Shown here piece by piece: positions 43,170 through 55,629 of a stretch of 64,000 bases of DNA. The stretch is from Polyporus tsugae. Lineage: Eukaryota; Basidiomycota; Agaricomycetes; Polyporales; Polyporaceae. The position numbers and the translations under genes are program-made. The notes beneath the pieces were generated by a model. That model searched no databases. It was given only the letters and a program-made list of their open reading frames with translations, and was not told the origin of the DNA. Numbering within the stretch: position 1 is the first letter of the stretch; each line of letters opens with the position of its first letter. Location of the stretch: contig JAHRBS010000003.1 of assembly GCA_024305745.1 (NCBI GenBank), positions 1,860,001-1,924,000 on the forward strand, in the 5' to 3' direction.

Positions 43170-45598
43170 ATGAGCACCGAACATAGCAACCTTTTGGCGG
43201 GCAATATGTCCGCGACAGGCTCCAACGTTCTCAGGATCCAAAAGGTCGCGCTCGCGTTCGACCCCGGTACCCCAGCGTCCATGCGAGACCTTATCCAAGT
43301 TCTTGATGGCTACTCGGCCATCCTTGGACGGAGTGAGCTTATGCGGTAATGCCTTCCTAGCTCCTGATGAGTGCATGTATCAACATACTTCCAGACAGAA
43401 TCTCGGCAGTTCGACAAGTCCCTCTATTTGGCCCGTTCTACGCCACCTATGGGGCCTCACTGCTTCGGTCGCCCACCAGTGTCCTGACCCAACCCCGGAA
43501 CTTCGCTGCCTGCACATGGATACCTGCGCTAGCTTAGCCAAGTTCACCCGCAACCTTGTTGCGGGAAACACTGCCAATCAAAACAGAGTTCGGTCCGTAT
43601 TTCGTTTATACCTTTCGTCAGAACCTGACGAAGGCATCATTTCACGTAGTGACAACGAACCTGCGATTCGAGAGCTCATCTTCAATTATACATCATATTC
43701 TGTCACACAGGATGCTTCTTGTCAGTTCGAGTTTTATTGCGTGCTGCTTCTGGGCTCTCAAAATTGCATCAGCCTATCCTGTCACGCGTCTGCTCACACA
43801 GACTTTGTCAAACATTGTCACCACGAACGATGCTTTAGCACAACAGCTATGGACAGATTATCTCAGTCTCCCGGAGGAGAAGCTGATTATAACGTAGGCG
43901 TTTTGTGGATTGATCCCTCGGGTCATAGTCTCACCTCTGGATTCCTTGTAGTAGGCTTTTTGCCTCTCCAGATACTGTCACAGTATCTTCTGCATTCGTG
44001 TTCGTGCTAAACTGTATCCATGGAAGCGCCAGCAGATTGTGCGTTCCCACCGAACCCAGCCAGCAAGTGTCCGTTACATACTAAACGGCGGGACACCCAG
44101 GGGGCTCTTGGTCGACAGTTCGCGGGGACCCCGAATCTGTCTGGTATTGCTTGACCGGATAGCTTCGTTCTTCGAAGCAGAAGATTCAAGCGAAGAAGGC
44201 CGTGCTTTCGACATTGGGTATGTTGCCTAGACTTGTCCGTTGTCGTTCTCAGTCCTAATTCATTTGCTAACGATCTGCGCACAGATGTGAAATATTCAAC
44301 CTTATCATAGAGGCAGAACTGATCCCGAAGTTGTATGGCAAGCTTGCGCTGTGCGTGCTCATCTCATTAGAGCAGAGTCCCGATGCCCCATAAAATCCTC
44401 TTTTGTCGCGCTCGGCCTTGGTCTCCCCCCGCGTTCTAACAAACTTGATAGGGAGGGCGAACCTATTACGCCCCACCAGACCACTCTTTTGAAGCTCGTC
44501 GACTCGTTCCTGCACCGCTCGAAATTCACCCATGAGCTATCGTCAAGGCGACCCGATCAAGGCGGATCCTACCTTCTCGGTATGTTGACACACGAGTTCG
44601 TTGCCTTGTCAGCGTACGCGCAAACCTCGATACGGCGAACTCTCGGGTCCCCAGGTGAGGTTTCATTCGACACAACTCCCCCATATGAACGTCAAACGCA
44701 TCGACACTATTAACAGAACAACTGATCAGAAGTGCCTCACATAGGAACCGACCCTGATGCCTCGGTTTCGTTGCAGGAGCTTGACCTTCTACTGCCAAAA
44801 GTTTGCGAAGGATTGGTTCTCGCGGTGCAATGCCTCACAACGATCATGTTGCGGGCTCAGGAGACTAATGCCTTTTCGCCTTCACAAACTCATGTGGAAT
44901 CCGCATACCCGTCATCACCCAATCCGGTAATGGTATCCTCAGCTACCTTCCCGGGGCAAGGATTCGTCCAAAGTCTCATTGGTGTGTAATTAATTAAACT
45001 CTGTTTCTGCTTATCCTTCTGACATATCCCCGATCTTCCATAAATGTTGTTCCTTGCGTCGGCGTGTCATATTTCCAGAAATCCTTCGGCTCATTGGCAC
45101 TCTGATTCCCAGGATTACGTACGGAAAGGTAGTGCAAGCTCCGTCGACACAGGGCCGGGAGATGTTCCAGGATGCCACTCTGCCAATGGCCAGCAACCAT
45201 CGAGACGCAAGCCAGGATCCCAAACTTGTCCAAGCCGCACAAGCATTCGCCCACATCAAGCGCGATCTGGTCCGTCTGCTTGGAATCCTAGCTTCGGATA
45301 ACCGAGTAGTCCAGGACCGCGTGCGTGAATGCGGTGGCCTTCTTGTGGTCATGAACCTTTGCGTAATCGACGACTACAACCCATGTGAATCTCACTTATC
45401 GACATTGCAAGGCTTCTCGACCTGATGCTAACGGGCCTTCACATATTTTCTTGACTAGATCTACGAGAGCATGCCATTTTCGCCCTCAGAAATCTCCTTT
45501 GCGGAAATCTGGAAAGTCAGGCGGTGGTGGACGGAATCAAGCCTATTGGAAAGTGGGATGAGGACAAGATTTTCCAGGAGATTCAAGGGCCGGATTGA
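43170..45598 (+). CDS. Ataxin-10 homologue (Ctr86 family)
   Basis: ARM-like repeat protein of the ataxin-10 family; fungal members act in cytokinesis or growth, and the biochemical role is unclear. Starts MSTEHSNLLAGNMSATG at 43170. About seven introns. Recognisable blocks are VFVLNCIHGSASR (44.0 kb), RICLVLLDRIASFFEAED (44.15 kb), PHQTTLLKLVDSFLHRS (44.5 kb) and LLLPKVCEGLVLAVQCL (44.8 kb). The C-terminal signature is IKRDLVRLLGILASDNR, GGLLVVMNLCVIDDYNP and, after an intron, LREHAIFALRNLLCGN. The end is at 45598 (IQGPD). Exon joins between 43.6 and 44.4 kb are the least certain. It converges on LEO1 with only 134 bp between stops. Confidence 0.8.
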
Positions 45599-45732
45599 TC
45601 CTTCGCAGTCACCCAGTACTTACCCGTGAATAATCGTATCTGTACTGATCAATATCGATGTTCATCTCGTAAATGAAAGTAGACAAATGATGCAGTCTCG
45701 ATGAGGGCGATCCACAGACGTGAACTAGGAAA

Positions 45733-47557
45733 CTAGTCCTCTTCCTCTTCCTCAACCCCTACTGCTCGTCTCTTCCGCCCACCAGAGGTCCCACGACCCC
45801 GGCGGACGCCAAAGTCATCCTCGTCCTCGGACTCTACATCCATCGCATCTTCTCCGGCAGCGTCTGCGCCGTCATCCAGGTCTTCAGCGACCTGGCCGCC
45901 ACTAACATCCCGTTGACGGCGCTTGCGCTGCTCAGCCTCGTTTTGGCTGATCTTCGCTTCGAGTCTCTCCAAGTCGTCCTCGCCTGCCTCTTCCTCCTCC
46001 CGGGCAGACCGCTTCCGCTTTCGCCGATTGGACTCCCCGCCGCCGAACTCGTCATCTTCGTCGGAGTCCGCGACGAGGAAGTCATCCGTCTGGTATTCAC
46101 CCGGCCCCTTCCTGCCGTTTTCGTCGTCCAAGTGCTTGCGCTTGCCCTTTCGGGCTGCGGTATCGTCACCATACTCATCCTCAGAGCCGCCCTTACCAAA
46201 GCCAGTGTCGTCGTCCTCTTCGTCGTCTGACCACATGTCATCTCCAGTGCGTTTGCGGGTGTAGCTTTGTCGGCGCCTGCGCGTCCCCGCAAACCCATCG
46301 TCGTCTCCGGCGGCACCACCGCGAGACTTGCGGGGTTTCCGAGCTGCAGCTTTCGCCAGCTCGAGCTTTTCGCGTTCCGGATCCATCTTGGGTTCCGGCA
46401 CCATACGAAGCCGCGCGACGCGTGAGTGCTTTTGGCCCACAGCACGCACAAGCATCCGGTGGGTCTCGGATTGCATGCCGGTGGGACGAAGAGACATGTA
46501 TCCTGTGATGACAGCTTCACATTGGAGAATTTCGGCGCGCTTATGCTGGGCGACAAGATAGGTGAGGCCTTGAGCGTGGGCTGCGCCGGAGATGGCACCT
46601 TGCGATTGTGATTGGGAAAGCGAGGATTGTGACTGCGATAGTAGGGCGCCATTGCTGCCAAGAGCTTGTCGTGAAACGGCGCCAGAGGTGTCAATGGACT
46701 GTGAGATGTCGAAAAGTTCCCTTCCAAGCTGGAGGGAGAGGGAGCCGTCGGACCATCTGACGATCCGGCTGTTGGACTGCTTCCTCTGGAAGGAAACGTT
46801 TCGTCGTAAAGTAGTATGAGTATATGCGTTACGGAGGTTGACAGACAAGGGCTCACATCCTGACCAAATTCGTCTTTGGACCACCGCCAACGTACGGTGT
46901 TTTCGACCTTGAGCTTGATGGACATGCTCTTTTCGCGAAGGGACTCTGCATGGTGAGCATCCTCCTCCTCTTGTTCTGGACCGATGTAGGTGTCTGGATG
47001 AAATGGCTTGGAGTCGAGTTTAATAAAGTTTGGCATGCGTATGACCCAGTACTGAATGGGGTTGTGAGTGGCCAATCCAGGGTTGCGGACGAGGGGGAAA
47101 AGGGAGCGGACGATGCTTACGTTGCCGTCCGAGCTTCTAGGGACGGGGATGTTGGGAATGGCGACATCTGCTTCCAGCCTGTGTTCAACAACGGGTTCAG
47201 GCTCATCGTCCTCTGCATACTCCAATTGTTCTCTGTGTCTGCGCTCGGGAGAGGAGAGACGATCTTCTTGGTCTGGGGGGTCTGAGGCGGGAGAAGAAGC
47301 GGCTCTGGTAGATTGGAGTGGGCAAGTCCATGTAAGGTACAGCGTAAGATGAGAAGACAAGAGACACACTCGTGGTGAACCATGTTCACGTCCTCGTCTT
47401 CACCGAAAAGGTCATCCATCTCCTCTTTGACGTCTTGTTGTGGGAAATGATGTCTGTCGAATTGTGGTTGGACGGGATCCATGTCTTCCTCGGACTTGGG
47501 AGACGAAGATGGGTCATATGCGTCGTGGGCATCAAGGGCACCGGCGAGAGAAGACAT
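45733..47557 (-). CDS. LEO1: Paf1 complex subunit Leo1
   Basis: Nuclear transcription-elongation factor, part of the Paf1 complex acting with RNA polymerase II. Start chosen at MSSLAGALDAHDAY (47557); the further upstream Met begins in atypical sequence. Four exons. The acidic N terminus (MDDLFGEDEDVN) leads, after introns, to the conserved Leo1 core: YWVIRMPNFIKLDSKPFHP, SLREKSMSIKLKVENTVRWR, then RKQSNSRIVRWSDGSLSLQL and GLTYLVAQHKRAEILQ. The C-terminal third is highly charged (blocks of Asp/Glu and Arg/Lys; ends VEEEEED), as in other Leo1 proteins. The strongly acidic composition makes other frames in this interval long and spurious. Confidence 0.92.
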
Positions 47558-48787
47558 GGGCAAGGAGAGGGGGGAGAGGAGAGCGTGAAGACGAGGCTTG
47601 AGGTGAGGACGCGAGCGATTGAGCTTGAGGCTGAGACTCGGTGAGAGCGAGCGCCGAGCAGCGCGTGGCTGACCGACTCCAATCTGGCGCCGGTGGGTAG
47701 CGCCGTAGGATCTTGTAAGTATGCCCTGCATGTATTAAGTAACTCCTTCCACCATACTCACTGTCACTGTATGGGCTCCAACCGTCTCCTTCCGCTCGCC
47801 TCTTGGTTGGTCAATGGCTCAGGTCTCAGGGTCTTGCCAGTGTGCGCTATCCGCCGTGCTGGAATAGAATGACTTCTGTACATCCTAGCTACATGTCTTT
47901 CCTCCCTTTGTCCCAGCGTGCCTGCTCTTTTCGTTTCAAATGCTAGCCCGTCTCCGAGTCCCTCTAGATCTGGCCTTGTACTGTAGCACGTCCTTGCCCG
48001 AATCCTCGCTGGAGCGCCGCACCCGAACTAGAACTATGAATATCCCGAGTCTGCCCGCATACGAGATCGTCGACCGCCGCATTGCGATATCCGAGTGTCT
48101 ACAGTATCTCTTTGCGGTGGCTCGCATGTGGTCTGCGTCCTACCCATGGCCTTGGACAGGCTTGTCATTTGCATGGTTCGCGTCCTGTGCACAGTGAGCG
48201 CGGCTGATGTTCTTCGGAGAACGTGCACACCGCCTCGAGCCGCAGGAGAGCCCCAGTCACGGATGCCACCTCGAGCTCCGCCAGCTTCCCCCAACCCCCG
48301 GCTCCGGGCTGCGGCAACACTTCGAGCTCGAGTCACACTCAACCCCCCTCCATAAATTCGCCCATTTTTCGCCCTTGGTGAGCATCGTTTCCCGCTCGTC
48401 GCCGGTCACCTAAAGTAGAAAGTAAATTACAGCGTCCGCTGGCGAGAGTCGAATACAGGCACATTTGCGTTCCAAGGAACTCCTCCCTCGCATACGGGCA
48501 AAAACATTCGACATTGTGGGAACACTGGCATCTCACTCCGAGCAAGCTGACCTATCGCCGCAACCCGACACCCGACCGTGTCGGCAGAAGGCTACCAAGT
48601 CGCCGCGAGGGGACAACGGAGCGTTCTCCAGCGGTGCACTGCCCACCTGCGTGTCCTCAGCTGCCTTGCCTTTTCCGTCCTCAGGCGCTCATTGTCCTTC
48701 AAATACGCCTCGTTCCTCCCCCAGCCTCGACATACCCCCCTCCCTTCTCGGTCCCTCATCTATCTACCTAGTCACCTCGTCGTCAGC
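47558..48787. other. Divergent intergenic region LEO1 / uncharacterised gene
   Basis: About 1.2 kb without a supported gene. The part before 48788 is pyrimidine-rich (CCTCCC tracts 48700-48780), common upstream of fungal start codons. Confidence 0.5.
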
Positions 48788-50337
48788 ATGACTCCCCCCT
48801 CCCAGTACGTTGCTCCTTCCCCTCGCCCTTTCCCCCTCTCCTCACCTCTCCCCAGCCTTCCTCACTCCTCGCGCCACACCATGCTTGACGCCCGCCCGCC
48901 ACACAATGACTTCCTCGGTACTTCCTCCCAAGACCCCAATGACCTCCAAGATACCCTCGGCGAGCTTACCTTTGTTGGTGTCCTCCATCGTTCATCACAC
49001 TCCTCCATTCCCTCATCTCACTTTCGTCCTTTAGGGCTACACCTTCAATCTAGGTGGCGATGACGTCCTCTCCTCCGATTTGGCCCATGATGCTGCCAAC
49101 GTCCACCAAAGCGACTACTCCCCCTCGTGGCCTTCCTCCGCTTATCCTCACGACTCGTTGCTCTTTGCCAGTTCCACCTCTTATTCAGACATGCCCATCC
49201 CCTCCCCATCGCCCAGTCTCGCTACTCTGCACGATTCATACTACCCTCAGAACTCCGGCTTTATGTTTAACACGCCCAGTACCAGAGTCGTTCCCCGCAT
49301 TCATATAGATATCGAGAAGCCCCCCATCTCTCCCTCGAGTCCTCCGTACGACCACTCCCCTTACCACCATTCGTCACAGGGACGCTCCCCTTCCACTATG
49401 TTCTCCACCTCATACCCCTACTCGAGCCCCTCGAGCATTGGTTCCGCTCCGCCAATTACACCTAAGACTCCGTACACATCCGTCTCTCCCCACACTCCGT
49501 ATATCAACCACCTCTCCGCGTCGCCCATCTCACCCTCATACGTGGCGACCCAACCTCCTGCATTCGATCCCAAGGTTAGACTTTCTCTCCCCTCTTATAA
49601 TGCATGCGCTCATACGATTGTATATAGAAATCCCTTATCACCATGCCACGCGAGGTCGGCAATGTCCTGGACATCGCCAATGCAGCTGGACATCCGCATG
49701 GCGGCCCACTCGTTCCCCAGAAGACATACAAACCGCACACGATCAGCGATCGCCGTCGTTATGTGGACGAGGTCGAACTGGAGGCACCTATCATGTTTTT
49801 CTCGAATAACCCGACCGGGTGCGGTATTCTCCTCAAGGACGCAATCTCCAGTAGATTCAGCACCTTGGAGGGGCGCGATGACGCCATGTTTCAAGGCCGG
49901 GGCCCATCGGTGTCCATAAGGCTTAACGTAAGATACTCCTTTCAGCGGCCTCGAGTCTTGTGGTCGTGCACCTACTAACGGAAGATGTTAACAGTGGCCT
50001 GGCTATGCGCCCTGGAGTCGGCAAATCCCCACCAGAGATTTTCGTAGCCCGCCCCAGCCTATCACACGAGCTAAGTTGGCGAGGAATGTGGCGAAGACAG
50101 TCCAACGCTTCATTCAGGTGGGTCTTGTACTGGCTGACGTGTGGAAGGTGAGGTTGCTAACAGACGCGTCTTCTCCCGTAGGAAATGGACAATCAGAACA
50201 TGGACGACCCGTCCGAGGCGAAATGGCGGGTCGGTACGCGTGGCATCCGCCTTGAGAACCTCATTCTCGTGGGCTTGCAACACGTATCGATGGGATCGTG
50301 GCAAGCCCACGTCCGTCTGGTCCAGCGCCCGCACTAG
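48788..50337 (+). CDS. Uncharacterised protein with Ser/Pro-rich N half and conserved-looking C half
   Basis: Starts MTPPSQYVAPSPRPF at 48788. First part: MLDARPPHNDFLGTSSQ, then after an intron GYTFNLGGDDVLSSDLAHD and a long stretch rich in Ser, Pro and Tyr (to about 49,575). After a second intron the composition changes to a folded-looking region: KSLITMPREVGNVLDIANAA, VELEAPIMFFSNNPTGCG, GRGPSVSIRLN, WPGYAPWSRQIPTRDF, ITRAKLARNVAKTVQRFI. It ends with ENLILVGLQHVSMGSWQAHV and TAG at 50335-50337. Four introns keep frame. The layout (disordered N half, single C-terminal domain) would suit a regulatory protein. I recognise no named family. Confidence 0.7.
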
Positions 50338-52284
50338 GCTTCTGTCAGCAGCAATCCGTGCCTGGCCTCCGCTGAGACGCTATCGTTCTTGAGGTGCCCC
50401 GGCGAAGTCAGAACTTACCTTCATGGTCTTTACGACCTTTCTTTGTCCCTTCTCTCGGCTACTGTCTCCTTGAAGAACAACCCAACTCCTCTCCGTACTC
50501 GCTCCTCTGGGCCATCAGCGCCATGCAACCATGGTGTTCGATACATACCTTGATATCACAACGGCTGACCCCAATGCTGGTGCCTACACTCGGTCTAGGC
50601 GATACGCACTCGATCGGATCGCTGCCGTTTTGCGCCATGGACAGCCCTATTTACCTACCGAGACACAGGAAACGGACCTTTCTCGGATGCTATGTTCTCC
50701 CTTACATATTCTTCGTATGTAAGGATACCCTTGGAGTGCTAGTCCTCGTTCAGAGTTCGGGCCTGCTTGGTGTACCCGCTATCTTCCTTTCCCAAGCTTG
50801 CCAATGTCCTCCCCCCGACCCCCCTTCGCTTTGTTATATCCTCAACTGTGTGTTATGATTCTTGGTTCGTTTTTGCTTCGATGCTGTCGTCATTCTGCGT
50901 AGTGCCTTCATAGATCTCTGATGATGGTCTCCACCTCTCTCGCTTTGTTTCGCATGACACCACTCGACGCTCGTGCTTATGCTACCCTTTCCCTTTCGCC
51001 CGTCCCTGCTTCATCAATTGACATGTAAACTGTATCCCCTGATCCCTCTGTCTTCTTTGCTCTGATCTATAGCTATAGTGTGTAATCAACTAAATTTTCT
51101 GGACATCCTGTGCGACGGCTATCCGGATTGCCAGTTGACATCGATTCTGATAGACGCAACCCGGTATCGGCCTCCGACTGCCACTAGTACTCAACGCGTA
51201 CGGCGTTAGCGAGGGTGGACGGTGGACCGCCTCGAGGCTATGCAAGAACCTCCGTATAGAAGTGCGCGAGTGCTCTCGATCTCCCCCCACTTACGTCCTG
51301 AAGGCTGAAGCTGAAGGGAAGTCCGGGCTGAGCCAGGCGACATGCCATGGGTGCATCCGGTTCTGTGTCCGAACTCAATTCAATCGTCGCCACAATGCCA
51401 CTTGCATTGCCACTGCGATGACCTAATTCGCTCCCATCGGTTGCATCAACGGCTGTGCAGCCTGCGCCCCTCAGCATCTAACTTACTTCAATAATACTGT
51501 ATCTCACGTTGTGCGACCACCACGCTGCTGAGTCCTGACGCGTGTTCGTTCTCACACAAACATCGCCTTTGCCGCGGCCGATACTGAGCCGTTCCGTAAA
51601 CCACTCGTTTCTCCGCCGCCGCCTTGGCAGCACTACTTGTGAACATCCTTCGTTTCCCCGGCCCTTTTCCTGAGTTCGGGCGTGCACAGTGCAGCATCAT
51701 GACCTCAGAAATGGTATGGATAGCAAATCGAGCTCAGAGGGCTTCAAGAGAGGCGTTCCGCCCGTTCACTGCCTCAGCTTATCCGATTCTCAAGAACTTC
51801 TCCTCAGAATTCAAGCCCTTGGGCTGTGGACGACCGTGTGGTAAGTAGGAACTTCGCTGCCATGGCTGCCTAGCTTCTGCACAGCCAAGTTTGCCAGTGG
51901 GTATGGAGCAATGCGAGTACATGTACAGCATCAATTCCGATAAACATGTACAGGGATAGACTAGACAATGGTACGGTCCTCCGCTTCTTCCTTCTGGTCT
52001 AGTGAACGCGTCAACGTCGTTCTTCCCACCAGATAGTCAGACCTTGATTTGGCTCATTTTCCCGACGTGGCTGCAGCTACAGGTCCCCATGTCACGCTCA
52101 TGGGTATAGCGCTAATCGATACATCTCTCGCACTTCCGAGGGCGTTATGAGCGGAATCGACCTGTAAGATATCGAGCATATATACCGAATCACAACTACA
52201 ACAATGATAAAGAAATTATAGAATAGACGCATATTGACTACATATCACATCGAGAAAGCTGAAAAAACTGCAAACAAAAAAGTT
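50338..52284. other. Long intergenic region with possible small gene
   Basis: About 1.95 kb between the uncharacterised gene and condensin BRN1. On the minus strand, 51700-51238 holds two open stretches (SIGRGKGDVCVRTNTRQ and MACRLAQPGLPFSFSLQ). They could be exons joined across a GTAAGTTAG...CTGAG segment near 51480, but the product is not recognised and a start is unclear. On the plus strand 51700-51848 is also open. Otherwise nothing seen. Confidence 0.35.
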
Positions 52285-55200
52285 CTATGAGGCAGGTGTG
52301 GCAGCAGGGTCTCTATATACCTGATACATAAACACTACGGTGAGCGATGCATCGCAGAAAATGCAAAACGATACCTACCTTCAGGTCCCATAGATTCCCA
52401 ACTTTGTTATCCCCTGTAGAAGGGGAATCTTCTTCCTCTTCAACATTGCCATCAACCTCAAGCTTCAATCCGCGTTCATTGGCCAAATGAAGCAGACAAA
52501 TGAAGCAGAAGCTTGTGCTGATCTCGTCCATCTTCTCCTTGGTGTACGTCTTGTGCAGATCAGAGATAACTGAAGTGAAAGATCGGGCTTCCGCTGGATC
52601 CGTAGGTGGTCGTTCATCCGTGTCCTGTTTGACATGCAGTTCATCTCCTGATCGCCGGTCAGGTAGAGGAGTGACCCACCATGGCGTCTTCACCCTCCTC
52701 AATATGGGGCGCCACTATATCAAGACCCTTCCATATGTTGTCTTTGAGCCTGCGGACATCAACCCGTTTCGCACGTTTCGTATAATTAACGGCCTCGGGC
52801 TTGACACGGCGTGTCTGGCCCTGTGTGGCTGCGAGTAGGTCTTGCTCGCCAGCCTCAATAGGCAAGCCACTGTCTCCGCCGTCATACACGTCATCGAATC
52901 CTGGGCCATCGTCGTCGTCATCGTGGAAGAACTGTGTATTGAAGGGCATTGCACCTAGGAGGCACGTGAGGCCAAATACTGGGTCATGGACTGATTACTT
53001 ACTTTCTTCTGCAGCGGGATCATTTGGTCCGGCAGCCTGACCAGCTTGCGCCCAGAATGACCCATTGCCACCACCTTCTATATCCCCATCTGCACGATGA
53101 CGCTGACCACGCATCTTGAGCTGAACGGACCGCATCAATAAAAACTTGAGAACACTGAGTTAAGCCGCTCACCGAAAACTTGGGTTTGAGGAATAGGGTG
53201 ACGAGCTGTCTATCCGAGAAGTGCATGTCATCCGGGAGCGTCTGTTCGTTGCGCTTCTCGTCCTTCTCCTTGTTCCTACCCTTCCGACCCCGACCCTTCT
53301 TGATAGCAGATGGCCCCGGAAGGTTGATACCAGCACCGCGGACGACAGGCGCAAACAGCGTCTTCTTACGCGTCCTGATATCCTCCTCATCAGGGGTTAG
53401 GAAATTGATCCTGAACGCCTCCTTCTTCTCGCGCTTTGGACGTGATACCGCCGCCTCGGAGGCATCGGCTATGGGATAACCACAATCAATCGGTCGATCG
53501 AAGCAGAGGGAGGAAGGGAGGGCACTCACGACGACGGACAGCCTTCCTCAGCTTCCAATGCTCTGGTCCGGCCCAGTTCTTGAAGAAGGCGGGATCGAAA
53601 TAGTTTGCTACCCCTTGACCATCCTCGCTAACCGCCATCACGATTTCTCGGTCGTTCGGTACACGTCTAGGATCGAAGGGGACAAACGGCCCTTGCCTAT
53701 GCTCTGCCGGGGTGCCATCCGACCCCACAACCGACACATTGTCGGCGTCACCGCCGTATCCCGCACCGAAGTCCGCGTAATCGTCCGGAATGGCCTGCTC
53801 CCCGGCAAAGAAATCCTCGACAGGGGCGGCGCTGCCCGAAATACCGTCAACGTCCATGGCGTTGCCAAATTGAGAAGTGTCGCCAAGATCACCAATGCCG
53901 TCGTGGTCGTCGTCATCAAGTGGGTGTCCACCATCTTGAAAGAAGGTTGTATCGTCCACGGAGAAGCCGTCCTTCCCGAATGCGAACCCCTCGAGGGAAT
54001 GAGAGATCTCATGCTCGTCGATGATGGAGAGGTCGGGGATGAATTGTTCTGAAAAGATGCAGCGTGAGGTTGGCTCTGTGACACCTGCAGGGCAAGTTAC
54101 CTCGGAGATAGCTGAGATCCACCTCGCCACGAGGCTCCTCCAAAGGCTGCTCCTCTTCCTCGCCCTTGGCCACCGAGTCACTTGCGTCGAAGACGACACG
54201 TAGACCACCGTCTGGGGTGATAGTCAAGCCGAGATGATTCATGAGCAAACCCTGGGCTCCGCCTTCATCGAAGTCGGCGCACGTCTTTCTGAAGAGAGGG
54301 TCGACAGTGAACTCAAGGTCAAGCTTCTTGGTACGAAGCTGTGCAGGGTTCTTGACAAGCGTCGATTCACTTCGGTAAGTCTTGCGCTTCCGTTGGCTCT
54401 GGCTCGGGTCTGCGCCGTCGGGGTTGTCGGAGGCATCACCGCCGTCCTCACCGCGGCCGCCATTGGCGAGGTTGCTGAGAAGCTTGCCGGTCTCGGTACC
54501 GACCGAATCGACACGGGATGTCCAGATCTTGACGCACCCGTCAAGGGTACAGGATGCGCGTTGGAAATTGATCGAGTTGTCGGTGTTGTTGCGTAAAAGG
54601 GACATGTCGTGAAAATAGTCGATGAGAGCGAAGTTCCAGGAGTTGGCGGCATTGATTTTCTGAAGTTGTGTCAGCACATTTGGATACAAGCAGAGAGGTG
54701 GGAAGCCGTGTGCGATACAGTGGACAAGGGGTGGAGTAATGATGGTGGCAAGGGAGAACACAAGACGTTGAAATGTTGCGTCCCATGACCCGCCAGACGC
54801 GTCGGTCAGGGAGAGGCAAGGGTGAAAGTCAAACTCACATTGTCAGTCGCCATCTTCATCCACTGGTCGAAGTTGGAGGTCATGACGTCGAGTGGGACAT
54901 TGATTTCCGGAGCTTGAGGCACGGCCAAGAGTTGGCTCTTTTGCCTGGGGAGGTTTGAGGCTCTGGAGCCTTCGGGGGGGGCGTCTTGGGCCTCGTTGGT
55001 ATGTGGGACATTCGAAGGACCCGGCTCTGGATCTTGGTCGGGGTCGAGGGGAAGAGTGATCTTTGCGCTCTTCCTGCGGCGCCTCTTCTCTGCGACATCG
55101 TCGTTTATGCTGACGGTTTTCAAGGGAGGGCGGGTCTTTGAGGGGGCGGGGTGGGTATCGTCGAGGGAGAAGCTGGCGTCTGGGTCGAAACGTTCGCTCA

Positions 55201-55333
55201 GACGTTTCTTGGAGAGGGTGCGGCCGGGAGGAGGACGAGGAGTGTGTTCGCGTTCGGTGTCGCCACCCGAGTCGGAATCGGCATGGGGCGATCGGGGGTT
55301 GGCGTGGTGTTGGCGGAGACGAGAGGTGGCCAT
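52285..55333 (-). CDS. BRN1: Condensin complex subunit 2, kleisin Brn1/CAP-H (barren)
   Basis: Kleisin of the condensin complex, bridging the Smc2 and Smc4 heads and binding the HEAT subunits during chromosome condensation. Start at MATSRLRQHHANPRSPH (55333). N-terminal disordered region with SLSKKRLSERFDPDASF-type phosphosites. The conserved barren blocks follow: NVPLDVMTSNFDQWMKMATDN, then after an intron KINAANSWNFALIDYFHDM, FQRASCTLDGCVKIWTSRVD and ESTLVKNPAQLRTKKLDLEF. The acidic centre is EQFIPDLSIIDEHEIS and FFKNWAGPEHWKLRKAVRR. The C-terminal kleisin winged-helix is ISTSFCFICLLHLANERGL; after the last intron (about 52320-52380) it ends NLWDLKVYRDPAATPAS at 52285. At least six introns. 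Confidence 0.93.
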
Positions 55334-55629
55334 CGGGGGCGAGAGCGGAGAACGAGCGAGCGGGAGCAGCTTCGTCTTCGGTGACTCGGACTCGTATTTA
55401 TTCAAGCTTGTTCGAAAAGAGGCGGCGTTGGCCAATGTTGGGCCAATGCCATGGACGCGTTCAACCACTCCAACGCGCCCCACGTGACCCTCGCTTACGT
55501 CAGTCATCTGGTCAAAGGTCACGCGCACGGTGAGGCCAGCCCGGGCGCCAAGGCAAGAGCAGGCTGTCATCGTCACTGTCAGACGCGTCGCCGAGTCGGT
55601 CTCACCATCTCTCCCTCCTACTTCCTCTC
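55334..55629. promoter_or_regulatory. Divergent promoter interval BRN1 / LPD1
   Basis: 296 bp between start codons. It contains CACGTGACC (55481-55489), an E-box/CRE-like palindromic core, and an ACGCG sequence near 55456, compatible with cell-cycle-type MCB control of BRN1 (inference). Confidence 0.4.
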
